Assembly: GCA_965242505.1 (NCBI GenBank) | Contig: OZ251449.1 | Span: 1,054,001 to 1,118,000 of the forward strand | Length of the DNA: 64,000 bases | Reading direction: 5' to 3' | Source of the DNA: UBA2966 sp965242505 | Lineage (GTDB): Bacteria; Pseudomonadota; Alphaproteobacteria; UBA2966 | In this document: positions 33,965-42,901 of the stretch, piece after piece | How the letters are laid out: each line of letters opens with the position of its first letter | Position numbering within the stretch: position 1 is the stretch's first letter | Notes under the pieces: generated by a model | Seen by the model: only the letters and a program-made list of their open reading frames with translations | Databases searched by the model: none | What the model was told of the DNA's origin: nothing | Program-made: the position numbers and the translations under genes

Positions 33965-35428
33965 ATGACCGTCAAGAGCCATCGATTCGACGTCGTCGTC
34001 GTGGGGCACGGCGTCGCCGGGATGTGCGCGGCGCTGACCGCGCGCCAGCAGGGCGCGTCGGTGTGCGTCCTGGAACGCGCGCCCAGGGAGGACCGCGGAG
34101 GCAACACCCGGTGGACCGAGGCGTTCTGGCGCATGAGCTCCCGCGAGAAGGTCGCGGACGACCTCGAAGACCACATCGCGGAACGCACGGGAGGCTACCT
34201 CGAACCCGAGCTCGTCCATTCGATGAACCGGAGCTCCGACGCCTGGCCCGGATACCTGCGCGCCATGAGCTTCCCCGACCCCGAGCTGGTCTCCGCCTTC
34301 GCGGAACAGGCGCCGCCGACCCTGGCGTGGCTCGAGGAGCAGGGACTGCGCTTCGACTTCCTGCCCATCCACCAGATCGTGCAGTCCTTTCCCAAGCTCG
34401 CCCCCGTCGGCGGCGGGTTGCAGATCGTCGAATCCCTCGCCGGGAAGCTCGAGGCCGACGGCGCGCCCATCTTCTACCGGACGACCGCCCGCAGCCTGAT
34501 CCAGAACGAGGACGGGGCGGTCGTCGGGGTCGACGCCGTGGGACGGCGCAACAGGCCCGCGCGGTTCCACGGCCGCGCCGTCGTCCTGGCGTGCGGCGGA
34601 TACCAGGGCAACCCGGAGATGATGACCCACTACATCGGCCGCAACGCCGTCAACGTGCGGCCGGTGGCGCGCGGCGGCTACTACAACAAGGGCGAGGGCA
34701 TCCGCATGGCGCTCGACATCGGGGCGGCGCCCGCCGGCGAGTACGGCAACTTCCACGCCGAACCCGTCGACCCCCGCGCCAGCGGCCCGGAACCCGCCGT
34801 CATGGTCTTTCCCTACGGCATTCTGGTGAACAAGCACGGCCGGCGCTTCGTCGACGAGGCTCCGGGTCCGGTCGACCGGACCTACGAACCCATCTGCTAC
34901 CGCCTGCTCGACGAGGACGACGGCATCGCCTATATCGTCTGCGACGACGGGCTCGAAGACGTGCCCAACTACCGGCGCGCCATCCGCAGCGAGGTCCCGC
35001 CGGTGACCGCCGACGGCGTCGGGGCGCTGGCGGACGGGCTCGGCGTTCCCGCCGACGCCCTGGAGGAGACCGTGGCGCTCTACAACGCCGCCTGCCCGAC
35101 CGACGGCGCGTTCAGGCCCGAGGAGGTCGACGGCCTCGCGACCCGGGGGCTGCGGCCGCGCAAGTCGAACTGGGCGCGGCCGCTGGACCGGCCCCCCTTC
35201 CGCGCCTGGCCGATGATCGTCTCCAACGTCTTCACCTTCGGAGGGATCAAGGTGAACGCCAGGGCCCAGGTCCTGAACAGCGACGGAGAGGCGATCCCGG
35301 GGCTCTACGCGGCGGGCGAGGTGGTGGGCATCTACTACCGCTATTACACCGGCGCGACCTCGGTGATGCGGGGCGCCACCTTCGGCCGCATCGCCGGGCG
35401 CGACGCCGCCCGGCTCCAGGCGCCCTGA
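33965..35428 (+). CDS. FAD-dependent dehydrogenase, tricarballylate dehydrogenase (TcuA)-like
   Basis: 487 residues, GGGAGGA ten bases before ATG 33965. The FAD-binding motif VVVGHGVAGMCAALTARQQG and the C-terminal GLYAAGEVVGIYYRYYTGATSVMRGATFGRIAGRDAA place it in the FRD/SdhA flavoprotein superfamily, close to TcuA, which oxidises tricarballylate to cis-aconitate; GGNTRWTEAFWRM is also TcuA-like. No TcuB partner is present. First gene of a rightward operon with SDR, enoyl-CoA hydratase and CaiB genes, implying oxidation of a carboxylic acid that is also handled as a CoA thioester. Confidence 0.82.
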   Translation: MTVKSHRFDVVVVGHGVAGMCAALTARQQGASVCVLERAPREDRGGNTRWTEAFWRMSSREKVADDLEDHIAERTGGYLEPELVHSMNRSSDAWPGYLRAMSFPDPELVSAFAEQAPPTLAWLEEQGLRFDFLPIHQIVQSFPKLAPVGGGLQIVESLAGKLEADGAPIFYRTTARSLIQNEDGAVVGVDAVGRRNRPARFHGRAVVLACGGYQGNPEMMTHYIGRNAVNVRPVARGGYYNKGEGIRMALDIGAAPAGEYGNFHAEPVDPRASGPEPAVMVFPYGILVNKHGRRFVDEAPGPVDRTYEPICYRLLDEDDGIAYIVCDDGLEDVPNYRRAIRSEVPPVTADGVGALADGLGVPADALEETVALYNAACPTDGAFRPEEVDGLATRGLRPRKSNWARPLDRPPFRAWPMIVSNVFTFGGIKVNARAQVLNSDGEAIPGLYAAGEVVGIYYRYYTGATSVMRGATFGRIAGRDAARLQAP

Positions 35429-35447
35429 CCGGCCGCCGCGCCCGCGC

Positions 35448-36212
35448 ATGAGATTCGAAGGCAGAACCGCCCTGATCACCGGCGCGGCCGGCGGAATCGG
35501 CGGCGCGACGGCCCGGGCGTTCGCCCGCGAAGGCGCGGACCTGTGCCTCGCCGACGTCGGCGACTCCGCCGCCGTCGCCGCCGAGGCGGCGGGGATGGGC
35601 CGCCGCGTCGTCGAGGTTCGCGCCGACGTGACGGACCGCGCCCAGGTCCGGGCGATGGTCGACAAGGCGGTCGAGGCCCTCGGCGGCATCGACGTCCTCG
35701 CGACCGCGGCGGGCGTGGCGTCGCTCGGCGACGCCGAGTCGCTCGACGAGGCGGAGTGGGACCGCGTCATCGACGTCAACCTCAAGGGTTCCTGGCTCTG
35801 CTGCCAGGCGGTCATCGCCCAGATGCGCCGGCAACGCTACGGCCGCATCGTCACGGTGGGGTCGCTGATCGGAAAGAACGGGGGCAACCCGCGTCCGTGG
35901 ATCGACCGGAAGGAACAGGCGGGATCGGCCAACGTCGCCTACGGCGCCTCCAAGGCCGGCGTCCACGCGGTGACGTTCTTCCTGGCCAAGGAACTCGCCG
36001 CCGACGGCATCACGGTGAACTCGGTGTCGCCGGGACCCATCGCCACCGGGATGACGGCGAACGTCGACCCGAGGCTGAACGAGATCGTTCCGGTGGGCCG
36101 CATGGGGACGGCGGACGAGGTCGCGGACGCCATCCTGTTCCTGGCCGGCGAATCGAGCGGCTTCATCACGGGCGAGACCCTCGACGTCAACGGCGGCGTC
36201 ATGGTCGACTGA
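35448..36212 (+). CDS. Short-chain dehydrogenase/reductase (FabG-like)
   Basis: 254 residues, classical SDR. The cofactor motif TGAAGGIGG (residues 11-19) is followed by ADVTD, a TAAG structural motif, a Ser in VTVGSLIG and the active-site YGASK (about 165-169). The C-terminus DAILFLAGESSGFITGETLDVNGG is typical of 3-oxoacyl-ACP reductase-like SDRs. It starts 19 bases after the FAD dehydrogenase and probably oxidises a hydroxyacyl intermediate in the same pathway. Confidence 0.87.
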   Translation: MRFEGRTALITGAAGGIGGATARAFAREGADLCLADVGDSAAVAAEAAGMGRRVVEVRADVTDRAQVRAMVDKAVEALGGIDVLATAAGVASLGDAESLDEAEWDRVIDVNLKGSWLCCQAVIAQMRRQRYGRIVTVGSLIGKNGGNPRPWIDRKEQAGSANVAYGASKAGVHAVTFFLAKELAADGITVNSVSPGPIATGMTANVDPRLNEIVPVGRMGTADEVADAILFLAGESSGFITGETLDVNGGVMVD

Positions 36213-36276
36213 CGGTCGGTCTCCGCGCGGGCGCCGCGCGGAGCATGGGCATCGCGCGGAGGCGCGGGGAGGACGC

Positions 36277-37053
36277 ATGAACGACGGAGTGACCCTGGAG
36301 AGGGACGGCGCGGTCGCGACGGTCGTCCTGTCCAACCCCAGGCGTCTGAACGCGATGACGCCCGGGATGTGGAGCGAACTGGAGGACCTCATGAACGAGG
36401 CGTCCGGCGACGACGGGCTCCGCGTCGTGGTGCTCAGGGGCGACGGCGCGAACTTCGTCTCCGGCGCCGACATCTCCGTGTTCGACAGGGAGCGCGCGGA
36501 CGGCGCCCAGGCCCGCGAATACGGCGAGCGCACGCGCTCCGCCATGGCCGCCGTGCGCCGCTGCCGGCACCCCACCATCGCGCTGATCGAAGGCGTCTGC
36601 GTCGGCGGCGGCATGGAGATCGCCTGCATGTGCGACATCCGCGTCTGCGGCGAGTCGAGCCGCTTCGGCGTCACCGGCAACCGTCTGGGCCTCGGCGTGG
36701 GACACGACGAACTGCGCGCCCTGATCGCCGTATGCGGGAGGGCGTTCGCGCTCGAGATCATGCTCGAGGGGCGGATCTTCGGCGCCGAGGAAGCCGCCGC
36801 CAAGGGGTTGGTCCACGAGGTCCGCCCCGATGGCGAAGTGGCCGAGGAAGCCTATGGGCGGGCGCGGCGCATCGCCGGTCGCGCGCCCCTCTCCAACCGC
36901 TGGCACAAGGCGGCGATCCTCCGCCTCGACGACCCCGCCCCCGTGTCGGCGGACGAGGCCGACGCCGGCTTCGCGCTGTTCGATTCGGAGGACTACCGGG
37001 AAGGCGTCCGCGCGTTCATGGAGAAGCGGGCGCCGGAGTTCAAGGGACGTTGA
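36277..37053 (+). CDS. Enoyl-CoA hydratase/isomerase
   Basis: 258 residues of the crotonase fold. The opening AVATVVLSNPRRLNAMTPGMW, oxyanion-hole segments NFVSGADISVF and GVCVGGGMEIACMCDIRVCGESSRFG, and the C-terminal DYREGVRAFMEKRAPEFKGR are diagnostic. The second catalytic Glu position (E in ...GNRLGLGVG... of typical hydratases) is not obvious, so isomerase or another crotonase activity is possible. Third gene of the four-gene operon; 14 bases before the CaiB start. Confidence 0.85.
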   Translation: MNDGVTLERDGAVATVVLSNPRRLNAMTPGMWSELEDLMNEASGDDGLRVVVLRGDGANFVSGADISVFDRERADGAQAREYGERTRSAMAAVRRCRHPTIALIEGVCVGGGMEIACMCDIRVCGESSRFGVTGNRLGLGVGHDELRALIAVCGRAFALEIMLEGRIFGAEEAAAKGLVHEVRPDGEVAEEAYGRARRIAGRAPLSNRWHKAAILRLDDPAPVSADEADAGFALFDSEDYREGVRAFMEKRAPEFKGR

Positions 37054-37067
37054 CGGGGACGCCGGCG

Positions 37068-38309
37068 ATGGCCGACCCCTCCCCCGGACCCCTCGCGGGC
37101 CTCAAGGTCGTCGACCTCACGCACCATCTGGCGGGGCCGACCTGCGGGCTGATGCTCGCCGACCTCGGCGCCGACGTGATCAAGATCGAGAGGGTCCCGG
37201 GCGGCGACGACTCGCGCCGTTCGGCGCCGCCCACGGTCGGCGGCGAGTCCGCCGCCTTCATGATGATGAACCGCAACAAGCGCGGCGTCGCCGTCGATCT
37301 CAAGACGGAGGGCGGCAAGCGGATACTGCGGCGCCTCGCGGCGGACGCCGACGTCCTGATCGAGAACTTCCGGCCCGGCGCGCTCGACCGTCTGGGCGTC
37401 GGTTACGAGACGCTGAAGGAAGACAACCCCGGCCTCGTCTACGGGACGATCTCGGGCTTCGGCGTCACCGGCCCCTATCGGAACCGCGGCGGCTTCGACC
37501 TCGTGGCCCAGGGCATGAGCGGCCTGATGAGCATCACCGGCGACGCTTCGGGCGCCGCGCCGACCAAGGTCGGCGCGCCGATCACGGACATCACGGCGGG
37601 CCTGTTGCTGACGATGGGCGTGCTGGCGGCCCTCCACGAGCGCGAGCGCACGGGCGAGGGCCAGGTCGTGGACACGTCCCTGTTCGAGGCCGGCATCACG
37701 CACACCTTCTGGCAGTCGGCCATCGCCTTCGCCACCGGCGTGGCGCCGCGCGCCATGGGAACGCGGCACCCGTTGAACGCGCCCTACCAGGCCTTCCGGA
37801 CGGCCGATTCCTGGATGTGCATCGGGGCCGCCTCGCAACGCAACTGGGGACGGCTGATGGCTCTTCTGGACGAGCCGGACATCGCCGGCGATCCGCGCTT
37901 CGCCGACAACGCCGCCCGCATGGCCAACACCGACGCGCTGGACGAGAAGCTCGGCGCCGTCTTCCGCGCGGCGGCGACGGACGAATGGCTCGCCCGCTTC
38001 GAGGAGGCCGGCATCCCCGCCGGACCGATCAACACCGTCACGGACATGCACGCCGATCCCCAGACGGCGGCCCGCGGCATGACCCCGGAGGTCATGCACC
38101 CGACGGCCGGCGCGGTGAAGACGCTCGGGCCGCCGGTGAAGTTCTCGCGGACCCCGGCTTCCGTGCGGTCGCCGGCGCCGCTCTACGGCCAGCACACCCG
38201 CGAGGTCCTGAGCGAGCACGGCTTCTCCGACGCCGGGATCGACGCGTTCCTCGACGAAGGCGCGGCGGTCGCGGCGGACGGGGTTGAAGGCGGCGGCGAC
38301 AACGGTTAA
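37068..38309 (+). CDS. CaiB/BaiF family CoA-transferase
   Basis: 413 residues from ATG 37068. LAGLKVVDLTHHLAGPTCG, MLADLGADVIKIERVPGGDD, NKRGVAVDLKTEGGK, IENFRPGALDRLGVGYE and ISGFGVTGPYRNRGG are family motifs, with the catalytic Asp in GQVVDTSLFEAG. It should activate the pathway acid by transfer of CoA from a donor thioester. Last gene of the operon; tRNA-Asn follows 12 bases later. It is a paralog of the transferase at 11.8-13.1 kb but clearly divergent from it. Confidence 0.88.
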   Translation: MADPSPGPLAGLKVVDLTHHLAGPTCGLMLADLGADVIKIERVPGGDDSRRSAPPTVGGESAAFMMMNRNKRGVAVDLKTEGGKRILRRLAADADVLIENFRPGALDRLGVGYETLKEDNPGLVYGTISGFGVTGPYRNRGGFDLVAQGMSGLMSITGDASGAAPTKVGAPITDITAGLLLTMGVLAALHERERTGEGQVVDTSLFEAGITHTFWQSAIAFATGVAPRAMGTRHPLNAPYQAFRTADSWMCIGAASQRNWGRLMALLDEPDIAGDPRFADNAARMANTDALDEKLGAVFRAAATDEWLARFEEAGIPAGPINTVTDMHADPQTAARGMTPEVMHPTAGAVKTLGPPVKFSRTPASVRSPAPLYGQHTREVLSEHGFSDAGIDAFLDEGAAVAADGVEGGGDNG

Positions 38310-38321
38310 GTACGGACCGTT

Positions 38322-38396
38322 CCCCGGTAGCTCAGTTGGTAGAGCGGGTGGCTGTTAACCACTAGGTCGCTGGTTCGAGTCCGGCCCGGGGAGCCA
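38322..38396 (+). tRNA. tRNA-Asn (GTT)
   Basis: Acceptor arms TCCCCGG and CCGGGGA, D arm GCTCAGTTGGTAGAGC, anticodon stem-loop GGTGG-CTGTTAA-CCACT giving GTT, and T arm with GGTTCGAGTCC; discriminator G and encoded CCA. Confidence 0.95.
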
Positions 38397-38427
38397 CTCC
38401 CCCGCCCGCCGGCCGGATCCGGGCCGG

Positions 38428-40179
38428 TCACGCGGCGGGTTCGGGCGTCCGGTCTTCGCGCAGCGCGCGGCGGCGCGCTTCCGTCCCCCTCGCATCGACG
38501 GCGCTCCCGGACGCATCGAGCACGACGCCGTAGGCGTCCCGCGCGGCTTCCGCGCTCACGACCCCGTCGCCCACGTCGCGCAACACCCGCTCCGGATCGC
38601 GCTCCAGCGGATCTCCCCAACCGCCGCCGCCGCCGGACACCACGCGGAGGCGCGACGGCTCGATGTCGATGACGCCGTAGGCGGGCGGCGCGTAGGTCTC
38701 GCCGCCCCGCGGCGTCAGCGTGACCCTGGACACGGTTCCCCGGCGGCCGCCGTTGCTCCCGTGCGTCCAGGACTTCTTGACGGATTCGGCCCGGAACGAG
38801 ATCTCCGAGGGGAACAGGATGTCGGCGACGTAGTCGACCCCGGGACCGCCCCGGTACTCGCCGGCGCCGGCGCCGTCGAGGCGCAGCTCCTGGCGCCGGA
38901 CGTGGACCGGGTAGAGCTGCTCGCTCATCTCCGCGTTGGGGAGGATCAGGGCCCCGAACGCGCACATCGGCCCGATCTGGGGAAACCCGTCGCGTCCGTT
39001 CACGGCGCCGCCGCCCGAACCGCCGCCCCAGTGGTACATGGTCGAGACGCGCCCGTCGTAACCCTCGGCGGAGGACAGCGGAAAGGCGTTCATGCCCCAG
39101 CCCGCGCAGGCCCGGGACGGGTCCGCCTGGCCGAGGGCCTGCCAGATGGCGTGGATGATCTGCTGCGCCGGAAACACGGTGCACATGGTCATGGGGGCGG
39201 GCGGACGGGCGTTGGCGAGCGACCCTTCGGGCGCGACGACGGTGACGCCGCGGAACGTGCCCTCGTTCCGGGGGATCGACGGGTCGAAGAAGGTGGAGAG
39301 CGCCGAGAACACGGACGAGTGCGTGTTGGCGAGGGAGCTGTTCTTGAAGCCCCGGATCTGGTCCGCCGTTCCCGTGAAGTCGACCGTCATCTCGTCGCCG
39401 CTTATGGCGACCCTGACGCGGATCGGCAGCTCCACGTCGTCGAAGCAGTCGTCGTCGAAACCCGATTCGGCCTCGTACACGCCGTCGGGGAGACGGGAGA
39501 CGGCCTCGCGCATCAGGGCGTCGCCGTGGTCGAGCACCCCGGCGAAGCACCGGCGCCCTTCTTCGAGGCCGAACCGCTCCATGGTCTCGACGACGAGGCC
39601 GCGGCCGATGTCGGTCGAGCCGATCATGGCGCGCAGATCGCCGTCCATGAAATGGGGCATGCGCGAGTTCAGGATGAGGAGCCGCCACAGGTCCTCGCGG
39701 GTCTCGCCCCGTTCGACGAGGCGCAGGGGGGGCAGGCGGAGCCCCTCGTGCCAGATCTCCGTCGCCGAGGAGTTGTACGTCCCGGCCGCGCCGCCGCCGA
39801 TGTCCGACTGATGGGCGCGGTTGCACGCGAACGCCACGAGCTCCGACTCGACGAATATCGGCCGGGCGATGACCCAATCGGGCAGATGGTTGCCCCCGGC
39901 GACGTATGGATCGTTGAGCACGAACACGTCGCCGTTCGACATGTCGCCGCCGAAGGCCTCCAGCAACGCCCGGACCGCGAAGCCCCCGCCGCCGGTGTGG
40001 ATCGGGATGCCGTCGGCCTGCGATACGAGGTTGCCGTCCCCGTCGGCGACGAAACACGAGAAGTCGTGGGACTGGTTGAAGATGGGGCTGCGGGAGGTGC
40101 GGATCATCACCCAGCCCATCTGCCGGGCGATGTAGTCGAGCCGGTTCTGAAACAGCGCCAACGTGATGGGATCGGTCAC
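38428..40179 (-). CDS. Hydantoinase B/oxoprolinase family protein (orphan)
   Basis: 583 residues from GTG 40179, with GGAGGAAG seven bases upstream. MTDPITLALFQNRLDYIARQMGWVMIRTSRSPIFNQSHDFSC, HTGGGGFAVRALLEAF, NDPYVAGGNHLPD and GRGLVVETMERFG follow the HyuB/acetophenone-carboxylase beta pattern; residues near the C-terminus (GGGGGWGDPLERDPERV) are the usual ending. HyuB normally works with a HyuA ATPase subunit encoded next to it, but none is adjacent here. Substrates in the family are hydantoins, 5-oxoproline, acetone and acetophenone. The upstream gap holds only repeats and the divergent mucR. Confidence 0.85.
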   Translation of the reverse strand: MTDPITLALFQNRLDYIARQMGWVMIRTSRSPIFNQSHDFSCFVADGDGNLVSQADGIPIHTGGGGFAVRALLEAFGGDMSNGDVFVLNDPYVAGGNHLPDWVIARPIFVESELVAFACNRAHQSDIGGGAAGTYNSSATEIWHEGLRLPPLRLVERGETREDLWRLLILNSRMPHFMDGDLRAMIGSTDIGRGLVVETMERFGLEEGRRCFAGVLDHGDALMREAVSRLPDGVYEAESGFDDDCFDDVELPIRVRVAISGDEMTVDFTGTADQIRGFKNSSLANTHSSVFSALSTFFDPSIPRNEGTFRGVTVVAPEGSLANARPPAPMTMCTVFPAQQIIHAIWQALGQADPSRACAGWGMNAFPLSSAEGYDGRVSTMYHWGGGSGGGAVNGRDGFPQIGPMCAFGALILPNAEMSEQLYPVHVRRQELRLDGAGAGEYRGGPGVDYVADILFPSEISFRAESVKKSWTHGSNGGRRGTVSRVTLTPRGGETYAPPAYGVIDIEPSRLRVVSGGGGGWGDPLERDPERVLRDVGDGVVSAEAARDAYGVVLDASGSAVDARGTEARRRALREDRTPEPAA

Positions 40180-40249
40180 GGGTCTTCCTCCGGGTTCTCT
40201 CCGGGCGAGTCGCGGCGGGCGCATTGTAGCCCGATTTCCCGCACTGCGT

Positions 40250-40480
40250 CCGTTCGCGCTCCTCCCCCCGCCGCGACCCCCACCCCTCCCCCCTGTCCAC
40301 CGCACTCCTCCCCCCTGACCATCGATACTCCTCCCCCCTGACAGGGGGGAGCCCCATCCATACTCCTCCCCCCTGGCAGGGGGGAGGTCGGGAGGGGGGT
40401 CCGCATGGACGCGCGCCGCCGCCGGGGACCCCCACCCCGACCCTCCCCCTGCCAGGGAGAGGGAGAAGAAGGGGGACGGA
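40250..40480. repeat. Palindromic repeat cluster between hyuB-like gene and mucR
   Basis: Several partial and complete A modules, including the variant with central G instead of A (CCCCCTGGCAGGGGG), and one B module. It lies between divergent genes, so any promoters must sit outside or within it. Confidence 0.88.
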
Positions 40481-40600
40481 ACCTTGTAATGACGGCGGCG
40501 CTTCGGTAACATTGCCGTCGTCGCCATGACGTCGCGGAGCGTCATGAAGAATTCGGTCGAGGAAACCGAAGAATCGACGATCACCAGGGGGGCCGTAATC

Positions 40601-41041
40601 ATGGCGGACGACAAAGATTCGGGCGTTTCCGACGCCGAACTCCTTCACATGGCGTCGGACATCGCTGCGGCCTACGTGAGTCGCAACAGCCTTTCCGCCG
40701 AGGAGCTGCCCGACGTCATCCGGACGGTCCACGCCACGTTGTCGTCCGTCGGCCGCGGTTCGGGAGGAGGCCGCGACGGCCTCCGGCCCGCGGTGCCGGT
40801 CCGGCGGTCCGTCACTTCCGACTACATCGTGTGCCTCGAGGACGGCAGGCGCCTCAAGATGCTGAAACGCCATCTGCGCTCCGCCTACGACATGACGCCC
40901 GACGAGTACCGCGCCAAATGGGGTCTGCCGTCGGACTATCCGATGGTGGCGCCGAACTACGCGAAGCAGCGCTCTCGATTCGCCAAGAAGATCGGGCTGG
41001 GACGCAAGGGAAAGGGCGACGGCCACGCTGGCCAGCCATGA
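40601..41041 (+). CDS. mucR: MucR/Ros family transcriptional regulator
   Basis: 146 residues from ATG 40601, preceded by AGGGGGG; an ATG at 40526 would add 25 non-conserved residues. The DNA-binding region SDYIVCLEDGRRLKMLKRHL followed by MTPDEYRAKWGLPSDYPMVAPNYAKQRS is nearly identical to alphaproteobacterial MucR. The Cys-His zinc-finger positions are reduced, as in MucR rather than Ros. MucR proteins act as global H-NS-like repressors of envelope polysaccharide, motility and surface genes, so it could also control the autotransporters of this region; that link is inference. Confidence 0.9.
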   Translation: MADDKDSGVSDAELLHMASDIAAAYVSRNSLSAEELPDVIRTVHATLSSVGRGSGGGRDGLRPAVPVRRSVTSDYIVCLEDGRRLKMLKRHLRSAYDMTPDEYRAKWGLPSDYPMVAPNYAKQRSRFAKKIGLGRKGKGDGHAGQP

Positions 41042-41075
41042 CGCCGCGCGATGCCGCGAGGAGGCGGCGAGCCTC

Positions 41076-41879
41076 ATGACCGACGATGCAGTCATCTACG
41101 AGCAGGACGGCGCCGTCGTCACGCTGACGCTCAACCGGCCCGACACCCGGAACGCCATCGCCGAGGACCTCTGCGAGGCGCTCATCGCCCACTGCGACCG
41201 GATCGACCGCGACCTGTCCGTCCGCTGCGCCATTCTGACGGGCGCCGGCAAGGGCTTCTCGTCCGGCGGCAACGTCAAGGACATGCGGGACCGGACCGGC
41301 CTGTTCGGCGGCTCGGCGGCCCGGATCCGGGCGGCCTACCGCGAAGGCATACAGCGCCTGCCGCTGGCGCTGCATCGTCTGGAGGTTCCCGTCATCGCCG
41401 CGGTCAACGGCGCCGCCGTCGGCGCGGGTTTCGACATCGCCATGATGTGCGACATGCGGATCGCGTCGGAACGGGCTTCCTTCGCGGAGGTGTTCGTCAA
41501 GCTCGGCATCATCCCGGGCGACGGCGGCGCGTGGTTCCTGCCGCGCGCCATCGGCATGGCGCGGGCGGCCGAGATGGCCTTCACGGGCGACCGGATCGAC
41601 GCGGAAACGGCGCTCGAATGGGGCCTCGTGTCGCGCGTGGCGCCGCCGGAAAGCCTGATGGACGAGGCCCGGGCCCTCGCCGGCCGCGTCGCCGCGAATC
41701 CTCCCGAGGCCCTGAGAATGACCAAACGGCTCATACGGGAGGGACAGCGCGTCGATCTCGAAACGCTGCTGGAGCTCTCGTGCGGAATGCAGGCGATCGC
41801 CCACCGCACGGCCGATCACCGGGAAGCCGTGGAAGCCATGTTCGAGAAACGCCGGCCGAACTTCACCGGAGAGCGATAG
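41076..41879 (+). CDS. Enoyl-CoA hydratase/isomerase family protein
   Basis: 267 residues. Crotonase motifs are AVVTLTLNRPDTRNAI, GKGFSSGGNVKDM (first oxyanion-hole strand), NGAAVGAGFDIAMMCDMRIASERASFAEVFVKLGIIPGDGG (both catalytic-acid positions plausible) and HREAVEAMFEKRRPNF at the end. The pattern is a typical hydratase. It starts 34 bases after mucR on the same strand, without obvious functional link. Confidence 0.87.
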   Translation: MTDDAVIYEQDGAVVTLTLNRPDTRNAIAEDLCEALIAHCDRIDRDLSVRCAILTGAGKGFSSGGNVKDMRDRTGLFGGSAARIRAAYREGIQRLPLALHRLEVPVIAAVNGAAVGAGFDIAMMCDMRIASERASFAEVFVKLGIIPGDGGAWFLPRAIGMARAAEMAFTGDRIDAETALEWGLVSRVAPPESLMDEARALAGRVAANPPEALRMTKRLIREGQRVDLETLLELSCGMQAIAHRTADHREAVEAMFEKRRPNFTGER

Positions 41880-41894
41880 CCCGCCTTTCCCGTT

Positions 41895-42125
41895 CCGCTC
41901 CCCCGCCGCGACCCCCACCCCGACCCTCCCCCCTGACCATCCGCGCTCTTCCCCCCTGACCACCCATACTCCTCCCCCCTGACAGGGGGGAGGTCGGGAG
42001 GGGGGTCCGGATGCACGCGCGCCGCGCAATCATCGCTCCTCCCCCGCCGCGCCCCCCACCCCGACCCTCCCCCTGCCAGGGGGAGGGAGAACGAGAGGGG
42101 CGCGCCGGGAGGGGGGTCCGCCGGG
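41895..42125. repeat. Palindromic repeat cluster (B-A-B)
   Basis: Partial B, complete A and complete B modules (the second with the symmetric CCCTGCCAGGGGG stem) in the gap between the convergent enoyl-CoA hydratase and coiled-coil genes. Confidence 0.88.
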
Positions 42126-42136
42126 GCGGGCTTACG

Positions 42137-42556
42137 TTACGGAAGCAGCTTGAGCAAGCCGACGATGAGCGCGGCCTGCCCGGCGGCGACGGCGAAGATC
42201 AGGCGGACCAGCCGGGTTTCGAGGTTGGCCACGTCGGTCTTGAGTTCGGCCTTGGCGGCGGAGACGTCGGCCTTGAATTCGGTCCTGACCGCGGTGAGTC
42301 CATTGTCCAGATCGGTCCTGACCGCGGCGATGTCGGCCTTGAGTTCGGTCCTGACCGCGGCGATGTCGGCCTTGAGTTCGGTCCTGACCGCGGCGAGTCC
42401 GGTATCGAGGTCGGCCTTGGTGGCGACGCCTTCCATCACGGCGTCGCGGACGGCCTCGGCGTGCGCTTCGGCCTGGGCCTCGTCCACGCCGGCCGCCCTG
42501 AGGCGGCGCGCGTAGGTCAGCGTGTCGAAGCCGGTGGCGGGCGGGATGATGGTCAT
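42137..42556 (-). CDS. DUF1640/CCDC90-like coiled-coil protein with C-terminal membrane anchor
   Basis: 139 residues. FDTLTYARRLRAAGVDEAQAEAHAEAV is the N-terminal DUF1640 signature. A central coiled coil has repeated blocks (AAVRTELKADI twice, then variants with TDLDN and TEFKAD), and a C-terminal hydrophobic segment LIFAVAAGQAALIVGLLKLL should anchor it. The repeated 33-base blocks suggest length variability. TAGCGT sits six bases before the ATG on the coding strand, so the mRNA may be leaderless. Function unknown. Confidence 0.72.
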   Translation of the reverse strand: MTIIPPATGFDTLTYARRLRAAGVDEAQAEAHAEAVRDAVMEGVATKADLDTGLAAVRTELKADIAAVRTELKADIAAVRTDLDNGLTAVRTEFKADVSAAKAELKTDVANLETRLVRLIFAVAAGQAALIVGLLKLLP

Positions 42557-42619
42557 GGGCCGACGCTACACCAGCGCGCTCCCGTCCGCAAGCGCGATAT
42601 TGGAGGATCGAGAGCGCGC

Positions 42620-42880
42620 GCGGCGACCCCCTATCCGCGCCCCTCTCCCCCCTGCCCATCCATACTCCTCCCCCCTGACAGGGGGGAGGTCGGGAGGGGG
42701 GTCTGCCGCGGTCCCGCAACGCCGCGACCCCTATCCGCGCTCTTCCCCCCTGCCCATCCGTACTCCTCCCCCCTGACAGGGGGGAGGTCGGGAGGGGGGT
42801 CTGCCGCGGTTCCGCAACGCCGCGACCCCCACCCCGACCCTCCCCCTGCAAGGGGGAGGGAGAAGAAGGGGAAGGGGAAA
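42620..42880. repeat. Palindromic repeat cluster left of the IS630 element
   Basis: Two A modules, each followed by TCTGCCGCGGT(C/T)CCGCAACGCCGCGACCCC, and one B module. No gene between 42557 and 42963 other than this cluster and the insertion-sequence end. Confidence 0.88.
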
Positions 42881-42901
42881 AGGAGAAGAGGCTCGCGCCC
42901 C

